A stretch of DNA of 64,000 nt from Bettongia penicillata ogilbyi (lineage: Eukaryota > Chordata > Mammalia > Diprotodontia > Potoroidae): positions 2,416,773 through 2,480,772 of the forward strand of contig JAJHZJ010000419.1 of assembly GCA_023548195.1 (NCBI GenBank). Direction: 5' to 3'. Under the pieces are notes generated by a model, which saw only the letters and a list, made by a program, of their open reading frames with translations, made no database searches and was not told the DNA's origin. The translations under genes were made by a program, and so were the position numbers. The first letter of the stretch is position 1; each line of letters opens with the position of its first letter. This document shows positions 10,135 to 23,734 of this stretch, in pieces.

Positions 10135-11540
10135 ATATACTCAAATGGTTTTTTTATCATTTTTATCCCCTTTTCTCCCTGGATATGTACACATGATTCA
10201 TGTATTTTAGTATTCATAAATAATTACTAATCTCTCTTTGTTTCTTTTGCTTTACCCTCCTCTCTTTTATATCTTTAAAGTCTATCTTTCCAGGCCATAT
10301 TCAAATCATTGCCTCATTCCATCAGACTTCAGGAATACCAAAAGATCAAATTTGTTTCCCTACTTTTGCATGTCTCTTACATCTTGCTTATCAGTAACAC
10401 TTCAAATTATAGACACCTGAAGCCACAGATTTTATGACTGACTTTTTTCTTGGATCTTGTGTCTTATGAATGTCTATGTTTCCTAACCCCTATCCTTCCT
10501 CTATCTTACCTCTACTCTAGTATTTAGCTCCATGTATGTGTATGCAATTATCTCTCTTTCCCTTCGTTTTCACTTTTAAACCCTTTAAATTAGATTTATA
10601 GAACTCAAAGTAAATAAACTTGTACCACTCTATCACTAATCATGAGCTTCTCATTTCCATCATCCAAATGTTCACGCTCAGACATTTTTTAACCATCTTT
10701 TTGCTCCCCAACTCTGCTTTTCTCTCCTGAAACTCTTGATGTCAGCAAACATTGCTAACAAAAGCACTTCCAGTTCTTATCAAAGAGTCATTGAGGGAAA
10801 TGTTCTAGCTTCCTTCCAACAGCATGGTTTGTGTCCACATGACTCCTCATGAATATAATAATCATTAAGTCTAGCAGGTCTCAGGAGGTACTGTCAGATC
10901 TGATATACATGCCTTGGAAAGACAGAAGACTCCTCTTTCATTGCTAGAGAGTCAACAATTACTGCTTCGGAATCCCTTAGCATCTGGATAATCTCTCACC
11001 TTATAGTGCTTGTGGGTACACACTGTTATTCCTTGGAGAATCAGCAGGTAACTGCTGCACAGGAGTTTTTGGCTCCTTCTTCTTGAAACAGAACCATTCA
11101 TTTAGGAGCAAAAGTTCTGAGGCCATTCTTCCCTTTCTCCTCTGTGTGGCATTCTTCTACCTTCTAACTTCCTGACACAGGTAAGGATTTCCTTCCATCT
11201 CCTCAGATAACTTTGATATATTTTTTCCACAATGAAGTGCTATGCTTGCTTTTTGGTTTTTGTTTCTTTTTGAAGAACATTTCATTATCATGGAAAACCT
11301 AAAGAGTAGTGAGAAATCATTCAAGGATACCCTTTATGGAATTTTATAGGAGGGAGTCTAGTCTGCACTTGGAACAGACAATAGCCACTTGTTAGTGACA
11401 GAATATAAGCATCTGCAGGTTAGTGCAAGATGTTTGACATTTCAGTCCTTCAGTCTTTGGAAATGTGTTTCCACTGTTATCAAAACTGCATCAAATAAAA
11501 CACTAAAAAAGGTTTTGTCTTAAAAACCAAACATAAGAGG
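10135..11540. other. Unassigned sequence
   Basis: Pyrimidine-rich stretches at 10230-10700 and ordinary sequence after that. No frame, RNA gene or repeat I can name. Confidence 0.45.
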
Positions 11541-11544
11541 AGCA

Positions 11545-11602
11545 AAGAATAGTAAAATGAACATAGAACTTGACACCAAGATGACCTAGGTTTGATTACT
11601 GG
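11545..11602 (+). mobile_element. MIR SINE, 5' part (split)
   Basis: The text ACTTGACACCAAGATGACCT followed by AGGTTTGATTACTGGCTC is the box B side of a MIR head. It is cut off at about 11602 and its 3' half appears again at 11820. Confidence 0.6.
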
Positions 11603-11605
11603 CTC

Positions 11606-11817
11606 ATAACATTGTAGGTTAGAGATTTAGAGCTGAAACGTGTCTCAGAGGTTATCTGATCCAACTCCATTTAAGAGAGGAGGGAATGAATGCAGAGAGG
11701 TTAAATGAATGGTTCAAAGTAATTACTATTTAAGTACTACACTCAGAATTTGAACCCAGAGCCTCTGACTCCAGATGCAGCCCTCTTTCCACTGTACCAT
11801 GCTGCCTTGTAGAAAGC
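11606..11817 (-). mobile_element. Ther-2/MIR3 SINE inserted in a MIR
   Basis: The sequence reads TTTAGAGCTGAAACGTGTCT, then a TTATCTGATCCAACTCC block (L3-type tail in reverse), AGAGAGGTTAAATGAATGG, and finally CCACTGTACCATGCTGCCTT (reversed head). It sits between two halves of a + strand MIR. Confidence 0.7.
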
Positions 11818-11819
11818 AA

Positions 11820-11952
11820 GTGATTGAGAATAATTCATTTAACTTCTAAGCCCCTCACTTCATTCATGTTTAAAATGAGGGTAATAACACTGGTACATCA
11901 CAGAGTCTTGTGAGGAAGGAACTTTATAAAAATTTGTTTTATAAGAACTAGT
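11820..11952 (+). mobile_element. MIR SINE, 3' part (split)
   Basis: The fragment contains ATTCATTTAACTTCTAAGCC, TTAAAATGAGGGTAATAACA and GAGTCTTGTGAGGAAGGAAC, the second half of a + strand MIR whose first half is at 11545. Confidence 0.6.
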
Positions 11953-11954
11953 AA

Positions 11955-13235
11955 ATGTCCCCTTTGTATTAGGAGAGCCAGGGGAAGTATAGGTCTACAA
12001 AAATGTGAAGAAGATAGTCATCAGCCTAACTAGACAATATGGATTTCAATAAATAGGAAAATATAAATCAGTAAAATTCAAAAGTACAGAGATGTTGATG
12101 TATGATGTGTACTTCAATACCCTAATGATTCAGAGCAAGTGTAAAGAGATTTAGCTAGCAAAACTGTGCTCTAAAAATACTCTGAAAGGTGATGTTCCTG
12201 ATTTTAGACGATCTTAACATCACACATTAATTGAGTGTAAATTATATCCTTTGCTACAATGAATTATATAAAACTGTGTAATTCATAAAGAAGCTTCAAG
12301 TTGTTTTGCATTTGGAGGAATAAAACCCTTCCTTATATTTGTTGTATTAATCATATACTATTCTGAGTCATCTGAGTAGGCAAATATGCCCACCTCATAT
12401 CCAACCTATTAACCTATTGATAGACTTATGTCAAGGTAATTTAAAAGTCTTCAGCACTGGCAAAGAGAATCAAATTTGAAAGTGACTACAACTTCCTAAA
12501 ACCCCTCCAAGTGGACAACTTTAAAAAAACATTGTCACAGATTAGTATAGGAGAGACAATAAGACATAGATGAATTATCTCTCTGCAGCTGATCAGTCGA
12601 AGAGAAATCCCTGGTCTATAACATGGTCAGTTCAGCTCACAGTCAATAAAATCATGGTTGTTCATCAAAATTAGGCCAATGGCAAAACAATGCAGAATGA
12701 TCTGATCTGCCACTGTTGATACTGTCAACTGCCTTTTGCCTGAAGATTGTTGTTATATCAATTTTCAAATTCAACTAAAGAAATATTTATTTTCAAGCTT
12801 TAAGTGAGGATTTGTGAAGAATCTTAGAACCAAATATTAATGATTCCAATTATATGTTATCAGTTTAAATGAAATTCTAAAGGGTTGCTGACAAATTAGC
12901 ATCCTATAGTCTGTTGCTATCCTCTCTTTCTCTGCCCCAACAAAGGAAAAATAAAAATTCCAGCCTGAGTTCTGTCAGAAAAGGTAATGCAAATTTGTCC
13001 CTCATTGGGATCAAAATTGTTGAGATCGAAAACTATAAGAACTGTGGACAAAGCCAAGATGGTGCCACAGATTGCATTGACAGATGCTATGTGTACCATT
13101 AAAAAAAAATTCCCAATCTCTCTACAAAAGTTAACAAATTCAGAGAAGACCAGGGAAGAACACCTATACATATAGTTAACCAAATGCTTATTTTATTAGC
13201 ATTAAATTCAATGAAAGTATATAAACATAATGAAA
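11955..13235. other. Unassigned AT-rich sequence
   Basis: Open frames of 60-88 codons overlap on both strands near 12914-13183, but neither has domain-like composition. No repeat recognised. Confidence 0.45.
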
Positions 13236-13237
13236 AT

Positions 13238-13352
13238 ATTCATGTTAGTTCCTTAAGGGCAGGGAACATTCTTATCTTTATTTAAATCCCACTTGCTTAG
13301 CACAGTGCCTGACACAAAAAGTGATTTATCAATGTTTGCTGACTTGAGTTTA
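13238..13352 (+). mobile_element. L2 3'-end fragment
   Basis: The text TTCCTTAAGGGCAGGGAACA then CTTGCTTAGCACAGTGCCTG and TCAATGTTTGCTGACTTGAG is the typical L2 3' terminus. Confidence 0.8.
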
Positions 13353-13409
13353 TCCTTGGAGAAGGATATTTAGTTCAATCTAAATTTTAGAAGCAAATGG
13401 AAAACAGGT

Positions 13410-13552
13410 TGTATTTGGAGTCAAAAGATAAGGGGCCAAATCCTAGTTCTGCTTTGTGATGCTCAACAAATCAATTTCTCTCTCTTTGCTTCACTTTGTC
13501 TTTAAAAGGAGCTTATGACCTAAGTCCCTTCTAACTTTAAATCCTATGAAGC
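13410..13552 (+). mobile_element. Ther-2/MIR3 SINE
   Basis: Contains TTGTATTTGGAGTCAAAAGA, CAAATCCTAGTTCTGC, and a tail CTAAGTCCCTTCTAACTTTA that corresponds to the L3-type MIR3 end. Confidence 0.65.
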
Positions 13553-13554
13553 AC

Positions 13555-16112
13555 CTGATTAATAAATGAGTAAAATATAAAAATTACAAGTTAAAGATCA
13601 AGGTTGAAAACCAAATCATGTGAACTCAGTTTAAAAATATCAAAGAATCATTGTAAATGTAATTCCAGTGGCATAGGATAGTCCCTTGAGGTGGACTGCA
13701 ACCCTCCATATCACTCTTTGCATGCCTACTCAGTCTCCAGATTAGTTTTTTCACTCTAACATGCATTGATTCTAGGTGTATGTACCAAAAGATGGATCAT
13801 GATCTCATGGTTACACTCAGATTCTCGAAGGTTCTGGGTATAACTTTGTAATGGAAAAATCTAGTTCTCCTATGTACCACTTCTAGCTCTTTGGGGCCCA
13901 CCCATGCATTTTCTATTTACACTGCTAGCCAGTCACAACATAACAAACCATATGAAAGAGTATAAGCAACATAGTACCTAGCATTACATTTATATTACAT
14001 TTATTATTACATTACATATATACATTTATACATTTACAACTAATCACAATAATACTTTGGGATCTCAAAAATAACCATTTACTTCACAATAAGCCAAGAG
14101 AAATAATACCATTGCTTATATTCCTATATTAAAGCAAGAGCCTAAATAATAAAGCACATCACAATCCATAGATAGATTGGGGTCACAATCTATCACCCCT
14201 GCATTTAGTGCCTATGAGAGTGAACCCAGTGGAGAAGAACCTAAAAAAGGAAAACCCAGGAACTTGGGGTGATTCAGAAATCTGAACTGCAGACTTTTAT
14301 GCCATTGTCTACTGAAGAACAACTGTGCCAGAAGACCTTGCTTCTTTGCTTAGTAATTGCTGGTGCTCAGCGTCCTTCAGCTGAGCAAATCTATTTCTCT
14401 TCTATATTTTTATAGCAATTATAAGCTCCTTAGAGTCACCAAACATCTTTTAAAAAGGGTTATTCCTATAGATCTCATCCAGCTAGCTATCTCTGGACTG
14501 TTCAGACAAGACCAGATAATTATTCGCTCACCTAGATAATACGTTGTCTAATCGGAACAAAGTTTAGAGTAACACAGTTCAGATGGACTCTAAGAAGACA
14601 TATAAGTCAGTTCTTATGGACATGAGACAGCTGCAAAGACTGTCTTCACCTCTGTTTTTCCTTCTAAAAACAGAAGTAGTAGCTTATATCCTTTGGCAAC
14701 ATTAGGTGGGACCAGAGCACAATCGTTGATACTGAAGCCCTTGATCAAGTTAATCACTTGTCTCTCCCAATAATTAAGTCTCTGGTCTCAAACCTTCTGA
14801 CAACTGACTGCTTCTGTCTATGGTCACTACCAGCAGCAGCACCATATGTGATGGTATTATTATATCTGCTTCTTGAATCTCAACCACTGATTTTTCTTAT
14901 CTCCAGCCTCCGATTTCAGGTTCCTATCTTGTAGTGGCTGAAGTAAGCACCTCCTGATAATAAGTATTGCATATTTCCTTGGAAAACTGTTCTCTATTTA
15001 AAACATGCTACCAAAATGACAACATGCAAAAAACTACATGAAATATAGTATCTTCTAGGGAGATAGTTCGTTGTCATCTATAGTTTTATCCGCCTTAAAT
15101 ACATTGTCATCACTCAATAGAACCATAACATTCAAGTTATAGATTACCGGAATATATATTAATCACTTCATGTGTATGAATGATATCATGAGTAGTATCA
15201 ACTTGAATAATATGGCACCTTTGAAGAGTACATTAATATGTACTTAATCTGATGCAAATTTTCTTCAATGATATAAAAATGTCTTTTGTATTTAATAAGT
15301 ATAACATTCTTAATCCTACCTTTCTTCATCTCTTAATCCTAAATCATATTTTTCAACATCTTCCCTTCTGCCCACTTTCACACTAACATTACAAAATAAC
15401 CAACAATATATTGATCTGGCATACAACACATTACCAGCTTCTTTAACTAATTTTTATTCTTTATCTTATGTAAGAAATGGCACATGCACTACATTTATTG
15501 TCACAGTAGTCTATTTATAGTCATTATTCCTCAAGAGTAGAATAACCAAGGATCCCATGGAATTTTGCTTTGTTATCTTTAGAAACTGGATGAAAATAAC
15601 TGTCAGCTCATTTTATTCATTTCTACTAGGAGATCTGTCCTTCCATTTAGCTTCCATTTAGTCATTTATGCATTTCATCTTCCTTTTTGTAAAAAAAAAA
15701 ATCAGGGATTTGGACACAAGTATTATGCTAAAATATTAAACTTTTGTAACTCCAGAGACCTCTCTCTGATAATAATCAAGAACCTGTGTTCTCTCTCAAA
15801 GTCAAAAGACCAGGAGCTCTCCTTTCATAAACTCTTACAACTCTACTCTTAATGCACACATGGAACTGTAAGAGATCAGTCTCCAACAATGAGGAGAATC
15901 TTATGAAATTTTATATAACCTGAGTCTTCAGCCTAGGATTACATTCATATTTGTACACAATTTAAAAATTACGATTCTTAATACATTGAAGAAGAATTAG
16001 GGGACTTCTGCGACCAAAGAATTTAATCACCTAATAGGAAATCTGATTAATTTCCCTCTGTATTTAGCTTTTTTCTTCCTTAGTCAGCAGATAATCTCTC
16101 TTGGAAGCATAC
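13555..16112. other. Unassigned sequence
   Basis: About 2.5 kb without a nameable repeat or open gene. It includes a TTACATTTA-rich patch at 13983-14035 and a small perfect stem with 9-bp arms (GATAGATTG and CAATCTATC) near 14171-14194. Some of it may be a decayed LTR or DNA element, but I cannot show this. Confidence 0.4.
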
Positions 16113-16115
16113 TCT

Positions 16116-16316
16116 CCATCATAGATTTAGAAGCAGAAGGAACCTTACAAGTTATTAACTCCAAACTATTCATTTTAAAGATAAAGAAGCCCACAAAGAT
16201 TAAGTAATTTGAGATTAAGATATTAAGGGTCATACAACTAGTAAATGTTTTGAGGTTAAACTTGAACTCAGATCTTCTTGAGTTTAAAACCAGCAATTAT
16301 ACCACATTGCCTCTCT
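16116..16316 (-). mobile_element. Ther-2/MIR3 SINE
   Basis: The reversed order is TAGATTTAGAAGCAGAAGGA, TTCATTTTAAAGATAAAGAA, AGTAAATGTTTTGAGG, TTGAACTCAGATCTTCTTGA and ACCACATTGCCTC. Confidence 0.7.
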
Positions 16317-16319
16317 CAA

Positions 16320-18990
16320 AATTTTTAAAGTCAAATGAAGCCTCCACAATAGGATGAAGAATTGGAGAATTTTTGTAGAGATGGCTTCCATCAATGGCCA
16401 TCTTAATGAGATAGATCACAACTCCATGTTTTGACTTCATTTTGAGTCCATAAGAATCTTTTTGCTGCTTTTTTTAAGGTGATATAAGTTTTCTTTATTC
16501 TTTCAAGGTACCTTTATCAAAGTCCTCCTCCAATTCAATATTGCAAATAAAAATGACCCTAGGTTCTTGAAGACTATGCCATGGGGTTCATTGATCATTA
16601 TTTTGGGAGTATGGAAGTGAAGAGTGACAAGTCTTAATGGTCAAGCTGGGGGTGGGGGTTTGGAGTAGACATGTGTCCAAAAAAATTTTGTGCTGTCTCA
16701 GAACTAGATTAACTAAATTTAGAAAAGTTAATCACAAGAAACTTAGCCATTTTCCACTGGATTCTTGAGCAGGGAGTAACAGGAGTGTAGCTTGCTTATT
16801 GGTGTTCAAAGTGGTTCTAATCTGTGTTGGTTGAGCAAGAATGAAATAAAAGTTTGATTTTTTAAAAAGTAATGAAATAAACTTCAAGGCAAGCAATAAA
16901 TGACATATGACATAGACTCCTTAAAAAACTATTTTACTTTCATTAGGATTTGTAAATATATATCAGATAAAATACTTATGAATGTCATCTTGCCTTATAT
17001 AGTGGAAGAGAGGAAACATCTCAGAAGGGGTGTTACATTTAGAAGATATAACTCTGCAGCTAAATTTTTAAAACCCATTTTTAAAACATCATTTGGCTTT
17101 AGAAAGATTATGACACTTGCTATCACAGTCCATATCTTTTAAAAAATGTTCAATCCTTGCCTTCCTCACCATGTCCTGCAATCCATATTTATTTTATTTT
17201 CTAGTGTCTATAAGCCACCAGCCTTCTCTCTTCCTCCCTTCTTCATAACTACTAACTTTCTCCAACCTTTTTATATCTCATATCATTTATTTCCACTTGT
17301 TCAGATCTCTTCCACCTTTGACTCTGGAAACCATGGAGGCTCAGAGGTCTCTAACAAGATTTTGGTATACACTGTACTCCATTACATGCTTCTAAGACAG
17401 GAGAATCCAAAAATCAGAACGCAAGTCGTGAAATAATAAAATTCATGTAAGATTCATGAAAAAACTCATTTATAGTCATCTCCCTTGATTTGACCTGTTA
17501 GACAACTCTGTTGATATTATGTATGAACTTCCTGCTCTTTCTCCTATTAAAATGAAGAGAACGGATCTTGACAGCAGCTTCAAGTGCTTATAAATATACT
17601 ACATTTAGTCCCTTCATACCTAAGTATTGCTTAAGACAAGAGAAGCCAAATAGTTATGAAGGTAACAATATTTGTGACATCCTCTGGACCCCACTGCCTG
17701 AAAGAGAGATGTGTAGATTTCAACTTTTTAAGGGGTTGGAGGATTCCACTGGTTTAAGACTCCATAAATTGTGCCCCCAATTTTAGTGTACAAGCATTCC
17801 AGTTCCATTTTATCATTTAAAAGTGAGAACATCTCTTACCAAGGCATATTTACTTCAAAGGAATAGCAAGAAAAAACATGAAATGTTTTCCTCAACACCT
17901 CTCCTTTGTCTCTGGTGAGGGAAGAGAGCCACAGTTCAGCACCATTCTTATGTAGTATGAATCTCACGAAGGTCCAAGTCCAAAGCCAACCTTGGTTTTG
18001 TATCCTAGAACTGTGGCTTCTAGTCTAGAATCTTGGGCTCCAAGTACCCCATGCCTTGAATTCCAGAGTTTAGTAATCAACTCCATATACCTAGAGCTGA
18101 AAATAATAATCTCAATAGACTAAACCCCAAGCCCATTTCTCAGGGGCCCTTAGACTTGGAGAAGGAGAAGGTAGTTGAAATGCCCTTCTCTGCTTACTTT
18201 ATGGGGTCCTCACTTACTCAGGATACAGCCAGAAAAGACAGATAGATGTCTTATCACATAGTTTTAAAGATGCAGCCAGTTCCAGCTATGTAGCCAGTAA
18301 AAACAAAGGCCACTCCCAACCACATGCTAGGCCAACACATGTGCATAAGGACTTCAGGTCTCCAATATCACAAAAGTACAACTCTGGTATCTACCACATG
18401 AGTGCCTCTATTTTAAGTCAGCTGAGCATATGCCTAACCCTAGTTATAATTCATTCATTTAAATGATGTTTCAACTCTCAAAAAAAAAAAAATCAAGTTA
18501 GTAGAACATTTATGAGATTCTATAAATATGAAATAATTATCCCTAAACTTGGGACTGAGTCATTTACCAACTATAATTCTAAACTGATTTAAATCTTGTC
18601 AGAATTCCTACAAATGCAAGGTATATTTCTAAACAATTCCTAGGTCACCCTCTCAATATGAAAGCATTTATGTCTATAGTTAGGTCTTTAGTTTCTGCTT
18701 AATCTCTAGATCACCTCTCTCCTGAGTGGAGAGCCTGTTTAAGTTGGAAGACAAACCATGGCTAAGACTGTTTGTTGGCTCAGCTCATGACATTAGAAAC
18801 AGGATGCTCAAGTATGGCAGTCCAACTGCCATAATTTAAGTGCCTCCTTTAAACCATTTTAATATATCTTTTAGAAATTTGAACCAGCACCTGATAAAAC
18901 ACAGAACTCTAAATTCAAAAGAGAGCATGGAATCTCAGAAGGACATTCCCTAATGGTTCAAGAGACAAATCAGAAACCTGAGAGAAGAAT
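16320..18990. other. Unassigned sequence
   Basis: No repeat, RNA gene or coding region that I can name. Pyrimidine-rich near 17145-17310 and somewhat more GC near 17890-18370. Confidence 0.4.
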
Positions 18991-18999
18991 TTAGATGAG

Positions 19000-21900
19000 A
19001 GCAAATGGCAGAATTTATGACCTATACAGCAGAAATAATTTGCAACATTAAAAAAAATAACCTTGAGTCTACAGTGTCAGGTCTCTGCAAGTGAGTAAAC
19101 AAGAGTGCTCAAGATTGAGAATACAAATTCACTCAAGTGAAGAAAAATTTGGAAGAAAAGAAATGAAAAACAATTATTTTGAAAGAACCCATGCTCTCTG
19201 TATGCAAGCAAAACACATTGATCTCTAAAAGTTAGAGATAATTCATGCATTATTATGCCTCTGTCACACCAGAAGAAACTTAATAATATAATTTAAAAAA
19301 TAATATTTTGAACTACCTAAAATTCTGAATACAGATAACAAAACATAAAAAGAATTCCAAAATTACCTTCAGAAAAAAGGTTAAATTGAGTTGAATTATT
19401 AATTAATTAATAATGCTTAATTAATTACACTAATTAATTTAAACAACTCTGATGACAAATTCTCCAAATGACCAAGAGAAATTTAAACTAAATTAAGGAA
19501 AGAAAATTCAAATATCACAAGAATTGTTTGCATGCACCTACCTGAAACTTCAGAAGGAGATATATGTTGCAAAAAACAAAAAGAGATCAAGATAAAGCAC
19601 AAAATGATATATACTACAAACTTAAGCCTAGCCATCAATGAAAATGATGGAAATTAAATAAAGGAGAAGCATTTGAAATATTCCTGAAAAAAATCAGGTC
19701 TGCAGATTATTTGATTTGCAAACACTCCAAAACAAGAGATATATAAGAAAATTAAATAAATATAACTACAAAGGAAAGCACAAACCAAATCAGTTATCAA
19801 AAAAAAAATACTTATGAACTTATAAGATTAAAAAAAAAACCAGAAGAGTACCAATTAAGAGATTTATTTTAAAAGTACACAAAGCAATAGGAAGAAAATG
19901 GCCTTTTAAAATTAGAGATGACACTGAAAAACAGCCTGAAATACAATGGACTAAATCTCACAAATTATCCTGCTGGTGAATTAATATATTTTAAGAGACT
20001 AAATTGTAGAATGAGATGAAATACTGCTTAAGAGAGAAGAAAAGAGATAGAAGATAAAGAGGAACCAAGTCCATAGCTAACCACAAAAGAAAAAAAAAAG
20101 TGGTCTTGGAATCTCTCAGTGAGAAGAAAGACCACAAGAGAATGGGTCAAAGGACAAATGGAAGGATTGGAACAGGGAGTAAGAAGGGAGATTCTAATGT
20201 AATGGTGGGTAGGGTCCACTAAAGAAAACTTCCATCAATAGAGGGATAAATTCTGTGCTGGGAGATCAGGACTTTACAATGGGGCTAATCTTGAAAGATT
20301 TTTGATAAAAGGAGACAAAGATAATTTCTTCTTAGAGGTTTTTTTTCCTCCATAGACAATATTTTGACTCAGAAGAAGGTGAACCAGAGCATCACCAAAA
20401 TTAGCTTGGAAACTTAGAAGCTTTAATTCTATTAAGAATAGAAAGATACTAAAGAGGAAATAAGTAAGTATAAAGACCATGAATTGTAGAAAAATTTAAA
20501 TAATTTTTAAAAATGTTAATGAGGAGAACAAGATTTTAAAAAATAAATCCTTCTTAGGAAAAAAAGGAGAAAAGAATAAAAACAACCTTAAAAACTCTGA
20601 GCAGAAGAGAAAAGGGGTGGTGGAAAGATGTTGAATAGACCATTTAACTGAGAAGTAAAAGAGAGCAGAAAAAATACATAATGAAATAAAAAGAACAAAG
20701 AAAAAGAAATTGATGGTAAGTAAAATCTAAAACTTGGAGAAAGATGGCACAAGGGATTAGGATTGAGGGTGAGAGAAAGAAAGTATGTGGAAATTAGATT
20801 GTCTAAAAGTGAATTACAAAAAAAACAGATTCTTGGAGGAAATAAAATGAGGAAGAAGATGTAAATAATTCTAATTCAAGAAACAGAATTTGTGAAATGA
20901 AGGAATTTTTAAGGAAATGAAAGAAATTTTAATGAAAGAAATTTACGCCTAACTCTCACAACTTTAAATGTGAATGGACTAAACAATTCAATAAATTAGC
21001 AACAAATGATATTTTGAATAAGAAAAATAAACCCCTATAATCTTTTGCTGACAAAAAAAAACACATAAAAAGCAAAAACTTGGAAAAATAAAATAAGAGG
21101 AAAGAAGAAAAATTTACTGTATATCAGGTGAATCTAAAAAGAAGGAGTGGCAAACATACTATCAGAAAAGGCAAAAATAATTTACAATATGAACAGTAAA
21201 TCAATAAATAAGAAAATTTTATTATGCCAAATGGAACAATCAAAAGCAAACCAAAATTAATATTAAATTCATATGCTCTAACTTTCATAATGCTTAAATT
21301 CATAAATAAAAATAAACTGAATCTGAAGACATAGCAAAATAATAATACTGGGTAACTTTAATATCCCTTTCGGTGAGCCAGAGACATATAACAGAAAGAT
21401 AAAGGGAGAAATTGAGAAATGAATCAATTGTAGAAATCAGAGTTAAAAGAATTATGGTATCTTTGGAATGGAACAACTAAACACTATGCGCATTTTTCAG
21501 CACTATGTGGAACTTTTGCAAAACTTGGACATTTATCAGGGCACAAATATATAGGAAATAAATAGTAAACATACTTGCAGACTGCAAGGCATAAAAGTAG
21601 TATTCAGTTCAAGGAGCACAGAAGATAAAATCTCAAATGGAAGCTTAATAAATAAATGGGTGAGAGAAAAAGTTACAAAATGATTAATAATCATGTGAAA
21701 TAAAACTTGAATGGGGTAACAACATACCAAAATTTCTGAGATGCAGCTAAAGCAGTTATCAGGGGAGAAGTGTGGCACTAAAATAAACATGTTAGCAAAA
21801 TGGGAAAAGAGGAAAAAATGAAATAAGTATGAGGAGATACTAACAATCAGAGGAGAAATACATAATTTAGAATTTAAAAAACTACAAAAATGATGAATAA

Positions 21901-22185
21901 ATCTAAAAACTGGTTCTTTGAAAAAATTAATGAAGTTTGTAATCTTTTAACTAAAATGATTAAAAAGAGGGCATAAAATCAAGGCAAAATAGCAAATAAA
22001 ATCACAATTGAACCAAAAGAAATGAAAATAATCAGAAGAACCAATTGTGCACAGTTATAGACTAATAAAACTGAGATCACAACAGAAATTTAGTCATCCC
22101 TTCAAAAAATGTGTAACATTCAAACTAATAGAAGACTACATAGACATCATAAATAATCCAATCTCCAAAGAAAAATAAACTTAAA
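19000..22185 (+). mobile_element. Old L1, ORF1 to mid-ORF2 (first part)
   Basis: Decayed L1 in sense orientation. ORF1-like text is seen at 19270-19380 (ACACCAGAAGAAACTTAATA, then GAATACAGATAACAAAACA) and the ORF1 end near 19640-19740. The endonuclease start of ORF2 is near 20955, where ACTTTAAATGTGAATGGACT corresponds to the conserved T-L-N-V-N-G-L. Further ORF2 blocks follow: TTTTTCAGCACTATGTGGAA near 21494 and CTGGTTCTTTGAAAAAATTA near 21910. Many stops and indels; no working protein. A hAT transposon interrupts it at 22186. Confidence 0.75.
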
Positions 22186-22730
22186 CAGTACCTTTCAAAT
22201 TATTGTCCATGGAGTCCTCAGAGTCACTGAGATCTTTCAGTAAGTCTGTGAGGACAAAACTATTTTTATAATCATACTAAGATGTTGTTTGCCTACTAAT
22301 TTACTCCTCCCTTTTACAACTACATATCTACATGAAGCCAGATTTTCTTCATATATTTGAATCAAAGCAACATATTACAACACATTAAATGCAGAAGTAG
22401 ATATGAAAATCCAGCTGTCTTTTATTATCAGACATTAGAGAGGTTTGCAAAAATTAAAAGAAAATGAAATAATGCCACTCCTTATAGAGGGATATAGTTA
22501 TTTTCATTTAAATATTTTGTTAGGCAATGGTTTTATATTTATTTTTAAATGTAATAAGTTTTTAAATTTCATTAATTTTCATCTCCAATATAATAAATAT
22601 CAATAGATGCAACTGACATAAACAAAAGGTCTTTGCTGTATTTGATTTTTTTAAAGAACAAAGAGGAAAAAAACTTTTTTTAAAGAAAGTGTAAAAAGCA
22701 TACTGAAACCAAAAAGTTGGAGAACCAGTG
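22186..22730 (-). mobile_element. hAT transposon relic (Tip100/Zaphod-like) inside L1
   Basis: It starts CAGTACCTTTCAAATTATTG and ends AAAAAGTTGGAGAACCAGTG, a decayed terminal inverted repeat of the CAGTGGTTCTCAAAC type. Internal blocks ACATATCTACATGAAGCCAG, CAACATATTACAACACATTA and GAAAATCCAGCTGTCTTTTA match what I remember of the mammalian hAT element with that terminus. The L1 ORF2 text resumes right after it. Family assignment is from memory; no transposase frame remains. Strand is a convention choice. Confidence 0.65.
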
Positions 22731-23625
22731 CTATAAATTAATAAAAAAAAATTTGATGTACTTTTTTCTAAGGATAACTCATACCAATGCTATATAAATT
22801 AATCTAAAAAATTGCCCCCCAAAAAACTTTCTACCAATTTCTTTTTAAACAGACAAATGTAGCCTTAATTTTTAGATAAGGAAAGGATAAAGCAAAGAAA
22901 CATTTATAAACCAATATCATTAGTGAACATCAATTTTAAAATTTTCAATAAAATACTTTCAAACAGACTACATCAATTCATCCAGGAAATAATTTTGACC
23001 AAACTGGATGCAAAGACCAAAGATACAAATTTGGTCTGACATTAGGAAAACAAACATAGTTAATTATATCCTAAACCACACAATTATCTCAATAGATGTA
23101 GAAAAAGCCCTGGACAAAGTATAACATTCATTTTTACAAAAGGAATATGAAGTGGTAGGCACAAAGGGATCTTTTTTTCAATATTATAAAAAAGTATCTG
23201 TCTAAAACCAAAAGAAATCATCATGTACATCAAGGATAGATACTAGAACATTTCCCAGTAAATACAGGAGCAAAACAAGGATCCCCACTCTCCTCACTGT
23301 TATTTAATATAGTTCTGGAAATACTGTAAATAACAACAGTGAGAGAATTAAAGGAAATTAATTTAAAAGCAAAAAAAATTAAAGGTATAAAATTAGACAG
23401 AAAATGAAGTGCTATGCGATGGTTTATACAGAAAGTCATAGTGAATCAGCAAAGATACTAATTAAGAAATCTATAGATTCAGCAAATGAACAGGTTACAA
23501 AATAAATCCTCAAAAATCAGTCTCATGTTTAAATAAAATAACATTCAAGAGGTAACAATAAGAAAATCCAATTCATAATAATAAAAGTGCATATAATATC
23601 TGAAAATTAAATCTAGCAAAGTACA
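22731..23625 (+). mobile_element. Old L1, ORF2 reverse transcriptase (second part)
   Basis: Continuation of the L1 broken at 22186. Sense RT blocks include TTATCTCAATAGATGTAGAA (conserved I-S-I-D-A-E-K) near 23083, and a run at 23266-23330 that translates [20 protein letters not shown] and then stops. The catalytic A-D-D segment is lost. The copy has no poly-A visible and fades out near 23625. Confidence 0.75.
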
Positions 23626-23734
23626 CTTGGTACTCTTTGTAGATTCCACTGCAATATCTCCTTAAAAATAATAATTATTATTTTAAAAGACCCAGATATC
23701 TGAAGGAATATTCAATATATTGACTTATCCTGGG

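Noticed and set aside
12914..13183. Small gene from overlapping 62-88 codon frames on both strands
   Set aside because: Frames overlap on both strands, lack motifs and are not followed by a plausible poly(A) arrangement.
14171..14194. Perfect 9-bp stem with 6-base loop
   Set aside because: Too short for an RNA gene call and no terminator role is expected in this genome.
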